A stretch of 64,000 bases of DNA, from positions 6,505,016-6,569,015 of the forward strand of contig CM030872.1 of the NCBI GenBank assembly GCA_018105865.1, written 5' to 3'. This document shows, piece by piece, positions 13,035-24,979 of this stretch; the first letter of the stretch is position 1; the number at the start of each line of letters is the position of its first letter. The translations under genes were made by a program, and so were the position numbers. The notes below the pieces were generated by a model, which saw only the letters and a program-made list of their open reading frames with translations, had not been told where the DNA came from and searched no databases. Source of the stretch: Metaphire vulgaris. Its lineage: Eukaryota > Annelida > Clitellata > Crassiclitellata > Megascolecidae.

Positions 13035-13140
13035 TACAATAGACATAGGTCCATCCATATAGTATGTACGCACTGAGGGGGTCGGATTTAGGAGGTTTTC
13101 CATATGTACCAACCTGAAAATATGCCTTTTGCGTACCTGG
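13035..13140. repeat. fragment of the CCATCCATATAGTAC MITE
   Basis: GGTCCATCCATATAGTATGT and GCACTGAGGGGGTCGGATTT match the element at 38.95 kb. The right end is cut by the LINE that begins near 13160. Confidence 0.45.
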
Positions 13141-13159
13141 ATGAAACTATACCTCTCTG

Positions 13160-14318
13160 ACTCTCTCTCTGGTTTGGCATATCTGAAAAAGCTCACAACT
13201 GGTTTGCATCTTATCTCAAATCTCATTTTCAAGTGTCCTGTCTTGGCCAAATGATTATAGATTATGGAGTGCCTCAAGGATCTGTTCTTGGGCCTGTACT
13301 GTTCAGCCTTTACACCACACCACTTTCATCTCTAATTAATTCCCTCAAATTAAATCACCAACTCTATGCCGATGACACTCAACTATTCCTGTCCTTCTCA
13401 CCTCTTTCATTCAATGCTTCTATTATTGAGCTTGAATCTGCATTCTCGTCAATCTCTGCATGGATGTCATCTAATCTCCTCGCTCTCAACCCATCTAAGA
13501 CAGAGTTCCTTTTAATCGGACTACCCCAACAACTCAAAAAATTGACATTCCTAAACTAGTTTTAGCTCCTGACACCACAATAATCCCTGTTCCAACTGCT
13601 AAAATCTCAGATTCAAATTTGACTCTTTTCTAAACCAATCACCTCCCAACTTTCAAAGCCTTTTATTCATATTCGTTGAGTCCTTGTCTTGATATTAAGA
13701 CTGCATCCACAATCGCCACCTCTATAGTCCACAAATTAGATTACTGTAACTCCATATAACCTTCCCAAAGCCTCCATCAACAAATTGCAATCAATACAAA
13801 ATGCTATCGTGCTACTATGTCACCTAAATTCTCCCATATTTCACCCATACTAAAATCATTACATTGGCTTAAAATAACTGAACGTATCCAATATAAGATA
13901 ATAACACTTTCACATAGCTCACTGATCAAAACCTGTCTACCTTAGATCACTATTAACCCCTCAGCCTCCTCGACCCACACGCTCGTCATCTCATCTCACT
14001 CTGTCACGTTGTCATCCCTGAAAATTTGCAACCGTGCCTTTTGCCTGAACTCTGGAACTCGAACGGACACTAAAACAATAAAATCTGAGTGCCCGTTTCC
14101 TATAATCCCTGCACTATCTCCTCAGATGGTCTAAGCTTAAATCCTTCCTGTTTCTTAAATCATTTCCGCCATAGCTGTAACAACCTAGCCTCACTGCCCT
14201 TCGGATATTGAATATAATCCCACACCTTTCTTAATTTTTTAAGAGGCTGAGCGCCTAAGAATAAGGCTACTGTTGTGCAGGCGCTGAAATCCACGAGATT
14301 TTACAGATACTTTACCTG
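13160..14318 (+). mobile_element. CR1/L2-like LINE fragment with reverse transcriptase, (TTAC)-tail family
   Basis: The reading frame at 13233-13559 contains GVPQGSVLGPVLFSLY and the catalytic YADDTQLF of a non-LTR reverse transcriptase. Downstream pieces in other frames continue the ORF2 C-terminus (a DYCNS-like motif, then HWLKITERIQYK). The 3' end reads ...GCGCTGAAATCCACGAGATTTTAC, the same end as the other tails of this family. Stops and frameshifts make it a dead, 5'-truncated copy. It ends close to the dehydrogenase CpG promoter. Confidence 0.8.
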
Positions 14319-14339
14319 TAGAATATAAAATTTCTTAAT

Positions 14340-14565
14340 TTCCAAAACGGTAACAGCGCTGAGATCAGCTGCAATTAGTTGGCGTCCCGTCTTTTAACAT
14401 CGCTCGATATCAAAGTGTTAAGGGTTAAAAACGGGGCGCCGTCGTCAACTGACGCTCTCTTCTGTCGGTCGCCTTCTGTCCCGGGCATCATCACCCGACG
14501 ATTAGTAATAGAGAAGGAATCCGCGCGCTCCTCCGGACAGCAGCATCAACGCCTGTACCGTCAGA
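14340..14565 (+). promoter_or_regulatory. CpG-rich promoter / 5' UTR of the ALDH3A2-like gene
   Basis: A GC- and CpG-rich stretch directly precedes the dehydrogenase start codon at 14566. It includes runs such as GGGGCGCCGTCGTC and CCGCGCGCTCCTCCGG, and contrasts with the AT-rich LINE remnant to its left. This is typical of an animal CpG promoter and short 5' UTR. No TATA box is obvious and the transcription start is not fixed. Confidence 0.5.
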
Positions 14566-17500
14566 ATGGCGAAATATTCGGAGGTTAGCAGATAAACAGA
14601 AGAATAAGCTACTACTGCTGCTGCTGCACTACTTTTGAGAGCGCTATATAAATTCTCGGGACTTTACTTGAACGTTTTATTTTAATTATTTTAATTCTAA
14701 GTATTATCAGTTGTATGATCAAGATTGGTTTTAAACTGGTTGTGGGTTTGCATAAGAATGTCCCAGTTAAATGACAATAACGGATTTTGCTGTTAATAGT
14801 AATAATAATAATAAAAGTACTAATGCATTTCTTTATCTCCAGTTTAATGCTCAAAATTAATAATCAAACACCTAGATACATCCACAAATGAATTGGTCAT
14901 TCCAGAGTGGGAAGCTGTGAGGCAGGTTATCGAGGAGTAGCATACTGAAAATTCGTTTGAAGATCTGACATACAAGAGGAAGAGAGTTCCAGATTGTTGG
15001 GCCTGCAGCTGAAAGAACTACTGCATATATGTTGCAAGTTGTATGATTCTGGCTGCACTGACATTGTCCAGTGATTGACTGACTAGATATACTAAGTATT
15101 AGTTGATTGTACTGATATTGTGCAATTATTTCGTACTTCGTATGAATGAGCTTCTGCTCTTTAAATGTAAAGTGCTCTTGAATTGGCCCTCGCTATGCTA
15201 CTGTTCTGTATAAATTGTCGTGAACAGATAGATAGATAGATAGATTAGATAGATCTTGATATATAGATAGATAAAGAGATTTTGCAAAGTGAACCTTGGG
15301 GTCCTGTTAGATTGGTTGCTTTACCCTCCCACATCAAAACAGTTCCTTCTATCAGAAATCAGGGTTTCACCGGGAGAGATTCAACTTTATCTGGGAGAAT
15401 GCAGCATCATCCTCGGAACTAGCCAACTGAGCCGCTTGCAGATGATTTTAAATGCTTCTGCCCGCATGATCTTCGATCCCTTGAAATGTTTGGCTACGAG
15501 ATCTGCAATGACACATTTGTTTAACCAGTCTACTTAGCTGAACTTTTGCAGAGGCCCCGCACTGATTGTCGGTGGCAGCACTTCCTGAATCAGGTCCAAT
15601 TGGGCCCCCTCCGACTAAAACAGTGAAATTTATAATCTTGGCAATATTAACTAACTAGCTAACTTGAAATGTTTGATACGAGACTAGAGACACATTTGTT
15701 TAACATCTCGTTTAAGTGCAATGTGTTGAAAGCAGCAGACATATACACATGAATACTGCCTCTTGTGAAAATGTAGTAGGCATCATGCTTAATTGGTTCT
15801 ATTTAAGAAATTTCCAGATATTTTATGTTAATAGTAATAAACAGTTGATGAGAAATCAAGTATTTTACAGATTATGTTACTATGTTAAAGCGCCCTTGTC
15901 TTTGGTTATGCTATGCTTACGGCGCTATTTAAATAGTCCAGTATACAATAGGTAATTATATGTTTGTTGTAATGATAAGTGATTGATTTTGAAAAGGATG
16001 GCTTTATGGTTCTTTCAGTGTCCTTGTAAGATTATGGTTGCATGCGGTTATAATGTTCTTCAATCCAGCAGAACTTAAACTTAAAACTCATTTTTTCGAT
16101 AATGTTCTTCAATGCATGTTTTTGCGCATATAAATTGTTTTTCTGAGTTCTGAGTTCTGACAAATAACTTGACATTTTTATTCCAGGTTATGAAGGCTAA
16201 AACAAGTTTCTGAGTTAACCCTTTACCCATTCGTTTATTTGTAACATAATGTTAAATGGACGTGTATTCTCGGGGCAAACAGGAAAGGGTTAATGGATCT
16301 GCAATGATTGACATTGCTTTTATTGACCAACTTGAGACACTGGACAGTTTCTTCAATATCTTTTTGCAGTAGTTGTGCATTTGGGGAATGTAGTGGAGGA
16401 ATGGTAGGATTCTTGCCAGGCAACCAGAGGGTAGCGGGTTTGAATCTGACCCTAGCCATAGCGTAGTGACCTTGGGTGAGTTGTTCACTCCTGACTTTCT
16501 CTGCACTTAAAATTCTTCACTTAGTGAATGACTTACTGTGTGCCAACAGCCACGTAGTAACAATAATAATTATAATAAACATAATAATTATAATAAACGT
16601 AATAAGTATAATAAACATAATAATTATAATAAACATAATAATTAATGAATTTGGTTTTGTAGGTTGTGGGAGGTGTTAGAGCGGCCTTTATGAGTGGTCG
16701 GTCGAGGACGGTCGAATGGAGACGACAGCAGTTGACCGCAATGCTGAAGCTTGTTGAGGAGCAGAGAGCAGGACTTAACAATGTCCTGAAGCAGGATCTC
16801 AACAAGGTTGTCATTGCTTTAGCTGTACAGCGTATGCTGTCTTTCTCCTGATGCTTTCAGAATAGTTTGTTGCTTGAAGTTTGCAGTTTTAATGTTCCAT
16901 TTCTACAAATTTTAGACAAACTGTTTAATCTGTTTCTATATTTTACTTTATTTATGAATAATGAAAAACAGTTTATTTTTTATAATATACATTACCGGTA
17001 TGTTTTTAAATTATGTTGATTTAATTGTTGCTGTAGAGCAATGATAAATTGATTTGTGTAACTCTGGGTATTCTTTACGAAGGCTTTTCTGATCCCATTC
17101 TAGTGAAACCAGTAGACTTCAGGATCTGACAGATTTCTAGAATAACTGTTATTGTATATTGTTTGCATGCAAACAGCAATTGTCACTGTGATCAAGTGTA
17201 AGAAAACCGAGAAAACGAGAGAAAGTTAACTGCAGTAAAACTGCTCTATTTCTTATTTTTATGCAAAAGAAACTAATCCCAGACCAATGACCCACTGATT
17301 TACCACATAAATCTTAACAGGATAATAATAGATTTAATAAAATAACAGAGTGCTTATTTGATTTCCATTCTATTGTTTATGCTGATAAGGTGTCTATTTT
17401 CTTCTGCTATGGGTCATTCCGTGTCAACTGGTCCCACCTCACCATTTCAGAAATGCATGAAATTTTCAGAAATATATCTATTTGAAAAATACAAGAGAAA

Positions 17501-20500
17501 TATTCACTGTTAACTTTTGTAATAGGCCCTAGAACATCAAAACTGCAACTATGTTTACATGCTTAATATTTGAACTATGCACTGATACTGAAATTTGTTG
17601 TGTTTGTAATTTTCATGCTGATTCTCAGCATAATAATGTCAACAATGCATCAAATTTTTAGTTAGAAAGTGTCAAAGATCCAGATCTGAAAAATCTGCCA
17701 CTTTGACCAAATAAATAAACAATGTTTATTCTAATAATTATTTCAATAAAATAATAATAATAAATAATTGTATACTGACTTTGAACAGTTCGACAACAGT
17801 TCTAAGTTAAAAGTGTTAAATATTTTTCTAATTTTTTTGTGATTTTGCAGATCATATATCAAATAATAACTGGTAAAAAAATGTGATGGCCTTTTTGGTT
17901 TTAAGAACTTTATTAAGTGTCTAATTTTTCCTATATAGCGCTGATTTAGTGATTCTTTAAACATTTGGTGAAGCTAATGGTTCAATCAAGAGTGATCATT
18001 ACTAATTGAACAAACTTAATTTTATGAGTGATTAAATATATCCGAAGAAATCTCAAATAAAACTTAAACTATGATGCGTTTTAATTATATTATTGAATTT
18101 TGTTTTCATATTCTTTGCAATCGAATAATTAGTTTACTACATTCAGTCATTTTGTTTTCTGCAAACGTTGGTGAATTCAAAGCAAAAATAAATGTTTGTT
18201 TTAAGTGTACATTATCGCTAATTACGGTTGACTATTCAGCCTCTGTCTCTTTAAATTTGAGCTATGGTTGGTTCCTGGTGATCAATTTAAACAATTTGAC
18301 GTGATTTTACAGAAATGACCTGCAGTATTGGACAAGTTTTGATGGATGACTCAAACTGCAATAAAACTGTGCATAGTGGAAAATTAACTGGTTTGAAGTT
18401 TATAAGAGACTGTATAATGTATATCTGAAAACCAGGCACTATTGCTGTGGCTGGGTGCAGGATCTGACTGTATGTATGCATCATGAGCCAATATTTCTGT
18501 GGATGGAGGTGAAATGTTGTGAGCCATTAAAATGGCACAGCAAAAACTAGACAGGTCCAGTTTCTTCTGGGCAGAACACAGGTCAAACCCGGTCAAAAAC
18601 TTTGCACATCTTGCCGTTTAGATGCTCCAGCCTGAGGATCTGTGAAACTACACTCTTCTTCTGAGGATTCTGAACCAGACATCATTTTGAAGAATCTTTG
18701 AGCTAGCCTAACTGGAGCAGGATGCTCTCCGTTAAAGATGCAAAAAGTCAGCCCAGTTCCATATTTGAAGTGAAAAGTCAAGGAGCTTCAATAATGTTGA
18801 CCGCTCAGCTAAACCATCTGGTCTTGAGAGAAGTGCAAAGATCTTGACAAGCTGATAGCAGAGATGAAAGCAAAGTTCAGACAAGCACCAAAAATACAAA
18901 AAGATCCAGATTCTAACATTAGTACCTGACAGCTGGACAATTGTAGTCAATTCAACACTACACGGCGGTGAAACAAGCACATACACTGAAAAGATGATGG
19001 GAATATTAGCAGAGCTAATACCTACAAATTATGATATTTCATATTATCACTAATGCCTGCACCTGAAGCATGTGGCAGCAGTGCTCGCACATTACGATTT
19101 TGACAAGTCTGCAATGGAACACGTTCTGGTCCAATGTCAGAGTTTTGAAAAACTACTTATAAATGGTTTGATAATTAGTTAAATATGTTTTCAATCAAAG
19201 CCAACTGATTTTGATAAAGTAAATACATTATGAGCAGATATGTCAAAAGCTAATGAGCTTATATCTCGTGTCAGTGCACGCGGTAGGAAAAACGACTATT
19301 TTCGACACTTAATAAAGTTCTTAAAACCAAAAAGCCATCACAATTTTTTTATCAGTTATTATTTGATATATGATCTATGCAAAATCACAAAAAATTAGAA
19401 AAATATTTAACACTTTTTGCACACTGTGGTCCCGAAGTGGAGACCGTTGTCGAACTGCACCATCTTTGGAAGTCAGTATACAATGCATTTAAAGGAATAG
19501 ATACTTACAAATTTGTATGTGAAATAATTGTAATATGTAGAATAAACATTGTTTATATCAAAACAAAATACAAAATACTTTTGAGTTATAAAGCTTCAAA
19601 GGACAAATTTCGATCTGGGATCTTTGACACTTTCTAACTAAAAACTTTGATGCACTATGTGTGACATTATTATATGCTGAGAATCAGCATGAAAACTAAA
19701 ACACAACAAATTTCAGCCTCCTGCCCTCCTATTTATTTACATCACGTTGCAGTCAGATTCGAAAGTCTAGGGGCTAAAAAAGACATGTAATTTTCAAACT
19801 ACAGTTTGGTATTTTCCAGTTAAACATGCTGATAAATTTCATGTGTCTTTTTTCTTGGAATGACCCTCTGTGAAGAACTTGCCTCATTCCAATTGATATT
19901 TTCTCTATCCATTCCATCTCTATGATGCCTCAGATATTTTGTAGGCTTTCATTTTCATCCATGGGTGATCTTGAGCTATATTGTGGGTTTAAATATGCAT
20001 TCCTTTAGGTCTCTGTTGATAATTCATTTCAATCATTCTCACCATTTTCCAGAGAAGTGCCTTGCTAGTGACATCACATTAGTGCAAATTAATATATGAT
20101 ATATACTGGGTGGTGCAAAAAAACCGGACTAGTCACATTTAGGTTTGCATTTAATATAGTCTGGTTTTTGCACCACCCTGTAATATAACAACGTTTAAAG
20201 TGGTTCAGAAGGTCTACCCTGTGTGAGAACCACTACAAAACAATAATAAATTGGCTGTTTACTCAATGTAGACATCATCACATTCACATCAAGATATCAT
20301 CATCATCATAACTGTCATTAGCTTCATCAACACAATATTTTTATGGTTGATATTTGAACCTGGTGCACCAGTTACTTTCCTAGAAATGGGGGGGGGGTAG
20401 TATGTTCTCAGATGGTTTGGATCAATTGTGTTACTGTATGTAATTGTTTTCCAGCCAGAGGCAGAGGCGTTCATGATGGAAGTCAACTTTGTTCGAAACG

Positions 20501-21967
20501 AATTGGTTTACACATTGAACCATTTGTCGGATTGGGTTAAACCAGAAAAAGTTGGTCCTTTATTTCCAATACATTTAATTGAGTCTTTGAAATTGTTATC
20601 TTAACCCTTTCACCCTGTAAGGCCAATATTTCAGCTTCATGACTTATTGGTTATACAGATCGATGTGGTCAAAGGGTTAACTTAAGCTTATAATGTGCAT
20701 TTTGTTAATTTTTTGTATTAAGATAACTCTGCTCTCATTATACTAATTATAATCAGTGGTTAAGAATAGCTTTATACAGTTGCAGCTTCAACATGAGTAA
20801 ATGGTTACAGGTGGTACCCGCCCCAGCTATGACCGCCCCGGTTATGACCGCCCCGGTTATGACCGCCCCAGTTACTCTATGGGTTTTGACAAAAAGCAGT
20901 GTAATGCACCCATATGGGGTCATATAATCATTACCCACACCATAAACCAGACACGAAACACTAACCCTAAACGATACTGACGGCAGCTAAAGCTGGGGCG
21001 GTCATAACGGGGGCGGTCATAGCTGGGGCGGACGCCAAATTGGGCGGTCATAACTGGGGCGGTCATAGCTGGGGCGGCTATAATGTGATACCGAGTAAAT
21101 ATTGTGTTATTTCTAAATTGCCAGTACTATTGAAAGAATTTTTGGAATTGAAGGAGAGAATATGCATTTTTTGAAATCTTATGAACCCGTATTTTCTCAC
21201 ATGTCCTTGTGGACTGTGCATTAGTTTGCAAGCAGTGCAAATTTTCAAGGATGTGATATGAAATTGCCTAATAAACAGATTTCAAATATTGTTTGTTTTA
21301 TTATATAGTAGTGTAATTTGTGCATTTTTTATTTATGCTGATTGAATTACTTTCTTAACCCTTAAACCACTATAAACTTTATAACTATATGCAATGTAAC
21401 CGAGTATATGCCGTTATGGTGGGTAAGTGTTAAGACTTGTCTGATACGCTGCATTTTATATGCATTTGGATTAGTTTTATGCTTCTGTGTTGAATGCACA
21501 GGAGATTTCTGGCAGAGGACTTGATGCTTGTTGAAACTATGTTGAATGTTAATAAGCTAGGATATTTCAAATAACTTAGCATTTTTAATGGCTTTTATGC
21601 AGTGGTTACTATGGGATTTCAAGGTAGAGGTTGCTGCACAGGTTTAATGCTGAGCAATAGTATTTGCTGATATTTTCCTGACTGCCTTTAACACATGCTG
21701 AGTATGCACCTAATGGATTCATTCACAGCTGGACCAGATCTTGATCCCTGGATCAACCGGATAATTGCTGGACTACCACATGCCATCAACCCATCATCAT
21801 TCCTAGGAATGACACACTTTTTTAGCAGCTCATTCAAGTTATATTTGTTAAAGTGCCCTTGAAATTGGCCTTTGTCAACATTAACAAATGATGGTGGTGG
21901 TGGTGGTGGTGGTGGTGGTGGTGGTTGTGGTGATATTTAACGCTGTTGCCTTCTGTGGAACTTTCAC

Positions 21968-22026
<59 letters not shown>

Positions 22027-22104
22027 TGGATTTATAATAATGATGATAATGATAATGTTGCTGGTATAGTTGTTATGCTTTCATGTGATATCTTAATGCC
22101 TTAA

Positions 22105-22150
<46 letters not shown>

Positions 22151-24944
22151 GGTAAAGAAGAACTTGGTAGTGATGATGGATGATGCGTACATTAAACGCG
22201 AACCGTATGGCATTGTCTTGATCCTTGGTGCATGGAACTATCCAATACAGTTGACTCTGGGTCCAATGGTTGGAGCAATTGCAGCAGGTTGGACAGATGT
22301 TTAATGTGACAGGTCAATTATGTTTGATAAGAATGATGACCAATTGGTTTTGATCTGTCGACCATTTGGTTTAACCTTGTTTTGTTTTTGAATTGCTTAA
22401 TTTATTGATTCTTGGCATTACATAATAATTTATTTTTTATTCATTTTGTTCATTTGTAGATTCTGTTTGTTATAAAATGATTTGTTGAAAATCTTTTCAT
22501 TGGTGAGACTGTGAAGAGGGTGTCATTATATATAGCTTTGTAAAGCCCCTTGTCTTTGACTATTCTATTTTCATGGCACTATATAAATAGGCCAGTATAC
22601 ATTCATTAATACATGCATGCATGCATTGTTATCTTAACCCTTTCACCCTGTAATGCATGCATTCAGCATACATGACCTCATATATACATGCAGATATTGT
22701 GGTCAAAGATGCAACTTCATTCATATAATGTGTATTTTGTTAACGTTTTTGTATTAGGATAACTCTGCTCTGCATGTATGCATGCACACATAAGACATGT
22801 TTATCAAAATGACATAGAATTTTTGTTGTTTTAAGACCATTGACTGTAATGTGATTTGCAGGTAACTGTGTTATATTGAAGCCATCTGAAGTGTCTCCAA
22901 AGACTGCACAGTTTTTAGAAGCTATTATTCCAAAGTATCTTGACAAGGTTTGTTTGGATCAGCATTGTGCAATATCTGTTATAATAAAAGCAAATATTTC
23001 AAATGTAATTTGCTTATAATTGCTCTGCATTAATCGATACAGACTTTATTCCAGCAAAACTGTGTGCACTGAAGTACTTTATGTTCCAATATTTTTCCTA
23101 TATTTGTTAATATTGCTAATGCTAAATTAATTAATTAATCCGATGTTATTATTTATTTTTGCTGTCAACTTGAATAGATGATTAATTTTGGATGGTATAG
23201 GGGTATCCAGTGTTTGCCAACAAAGTCTGGTTGCTCCGCCCACTGATGGGCAGAAACCATAGAAACCATTGTCGTCTATTAATAGACGCCAATGGCAGAA
23301 GCAGATTTCTTGCTGGTGGGCATAGATCAGTGACCATAGAGATTGTTCTGGATACTCAGGACTATTCTGTCGGCAGTTTCACAAATCTTGTGTCATTTGC
23401 TTTTTCTAAACAGGAGTGCGTCAAAGTGATTAATGGCGGTGTTCAAGAAACTACCGACCTACTGACAGAGAGATTTGATTACATCTTTTACACCGGAAAC
23501 CCTGAAGTTGCAAAGATTGTCTACCAGGCGGCAGCAAAGCATTTGACGCCCGTCACTCTTGAGCTTGGCGGCAAAAGGTTGTCTTTGTGCATTTATTAAT
23601 CACATAATCAGAGTTGTGGCTAAAAGAAAGTATTTGGTGTGTTTACTTAGAGCAGTGGGAAATGTTGTGTTTCATATTTTGGCGATTTACAAGTAACAGC
23701 AAAGCTATTTGGTTGAATGGTAAATGAATGTAAAAATTAGTATAATTTTATTCTAAGCAGAGACAATAATTAAATTATCACTGAGGAATATGAATTATTA
23801 TCCAGACCAAGCAAAATGCAGAGAAGAATTTGCGATTTTTGAGGAAAATGGCATCTATTGTTTCCGAATTTACTGATAGCAAAGAATTTTCAGAATACCC
23901 CAAAAGTTAAAATTACTGAATGTAGCTAACAAAGAGATCGAGGAACATTTTGACTGTCAACGTCATTTATTATTTAAAAGTTACCACTTTCATTTTTTCC
24001 TAACATGTTGGCTGCCTTCACATATGTCTTTTGTCCCATCTGAAGGCCCTGGCACTGGGCTGAGTGCCTAAGAATAAGCAGCTACTGTTGTGCTGCTTAC
24101 TGAAGCGCTATATAAATCCACGAGATTTTACTTACTTACTTACTGGCCGTATAAATATCTCTTTGTTGATAGCATTACATGGTGATTTGACTGTTAGATA
24201 ATATTTGGCTCAGCAGTTGATGTGTTAATGCAAATGAATAGTTTATTTAACACATTACTGAAGGTAAATTTGGTTATGAGCTTAATTGATAATTGTAACT
24301 TTCTTCATATTTATTATTATTTGACCAAATGCTTACACTGTTAGCATTTGGGAAGACATTGTTGAAATCTACTTGAGCAGCTGTAAAAGGAAGCTCCCGA
24401 TTGTTGACTTTGTCTCGTAGACGGAATATGATTGTCCTCTTTGTTGCTAGTGTTGCTGTATTTTTCAAATCAGCCGAAGTTAATTTTATGTTTCATTTTA
24501 AAACTTGCAGCCCTGTTTTCGTCGACAACACGAGTGACTTGTCTGTCGTCGCCCGTCGATTAATGTGGGGCAAGTTTTGCAACTCTGGACAGACATGCAT
24601 TGCACCAGACTATGTGATGTGCACTCCTGACATTCGGGTCAGTCACGTATTTGGAAAATGCCAGAAAAGTCATGATTAGTTTTAAGCTTAAATATTGGTT
24701 TGCTACGTGTGGCTGGTCTACCTGGCCACCAGTCCACTTGTTTAAAATGAGATTTAGCGTTCATTCTTCACAGTTCTGGAGTACAATTGAATTGCCAATT
24801 AATTGTTGGATTTATTTCACAAAATGAAGTTTATTTATCCTCTTACGTATTTAGTAGATGATAAACTCAGTTTACCTGAATTGTATTATTCATTTGTGTC
24901 TGTTTAATAAATTGCGATTTTAAAATTATAAATTATTATTGTTG

Positions 24945-24979
<35 letters not shown>

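Noticed and set aside
20753..20938. Frame with a repeated ITGAV-like peptide
   Set aside because: It is the product of the 15-bp inverted units of a palindromic element.
23210..23599. 129-residue frame read as a single exon
   Set aside because: Only 23414-23577 is ALDH exon 6. The upstream part is intron that happens to be open.
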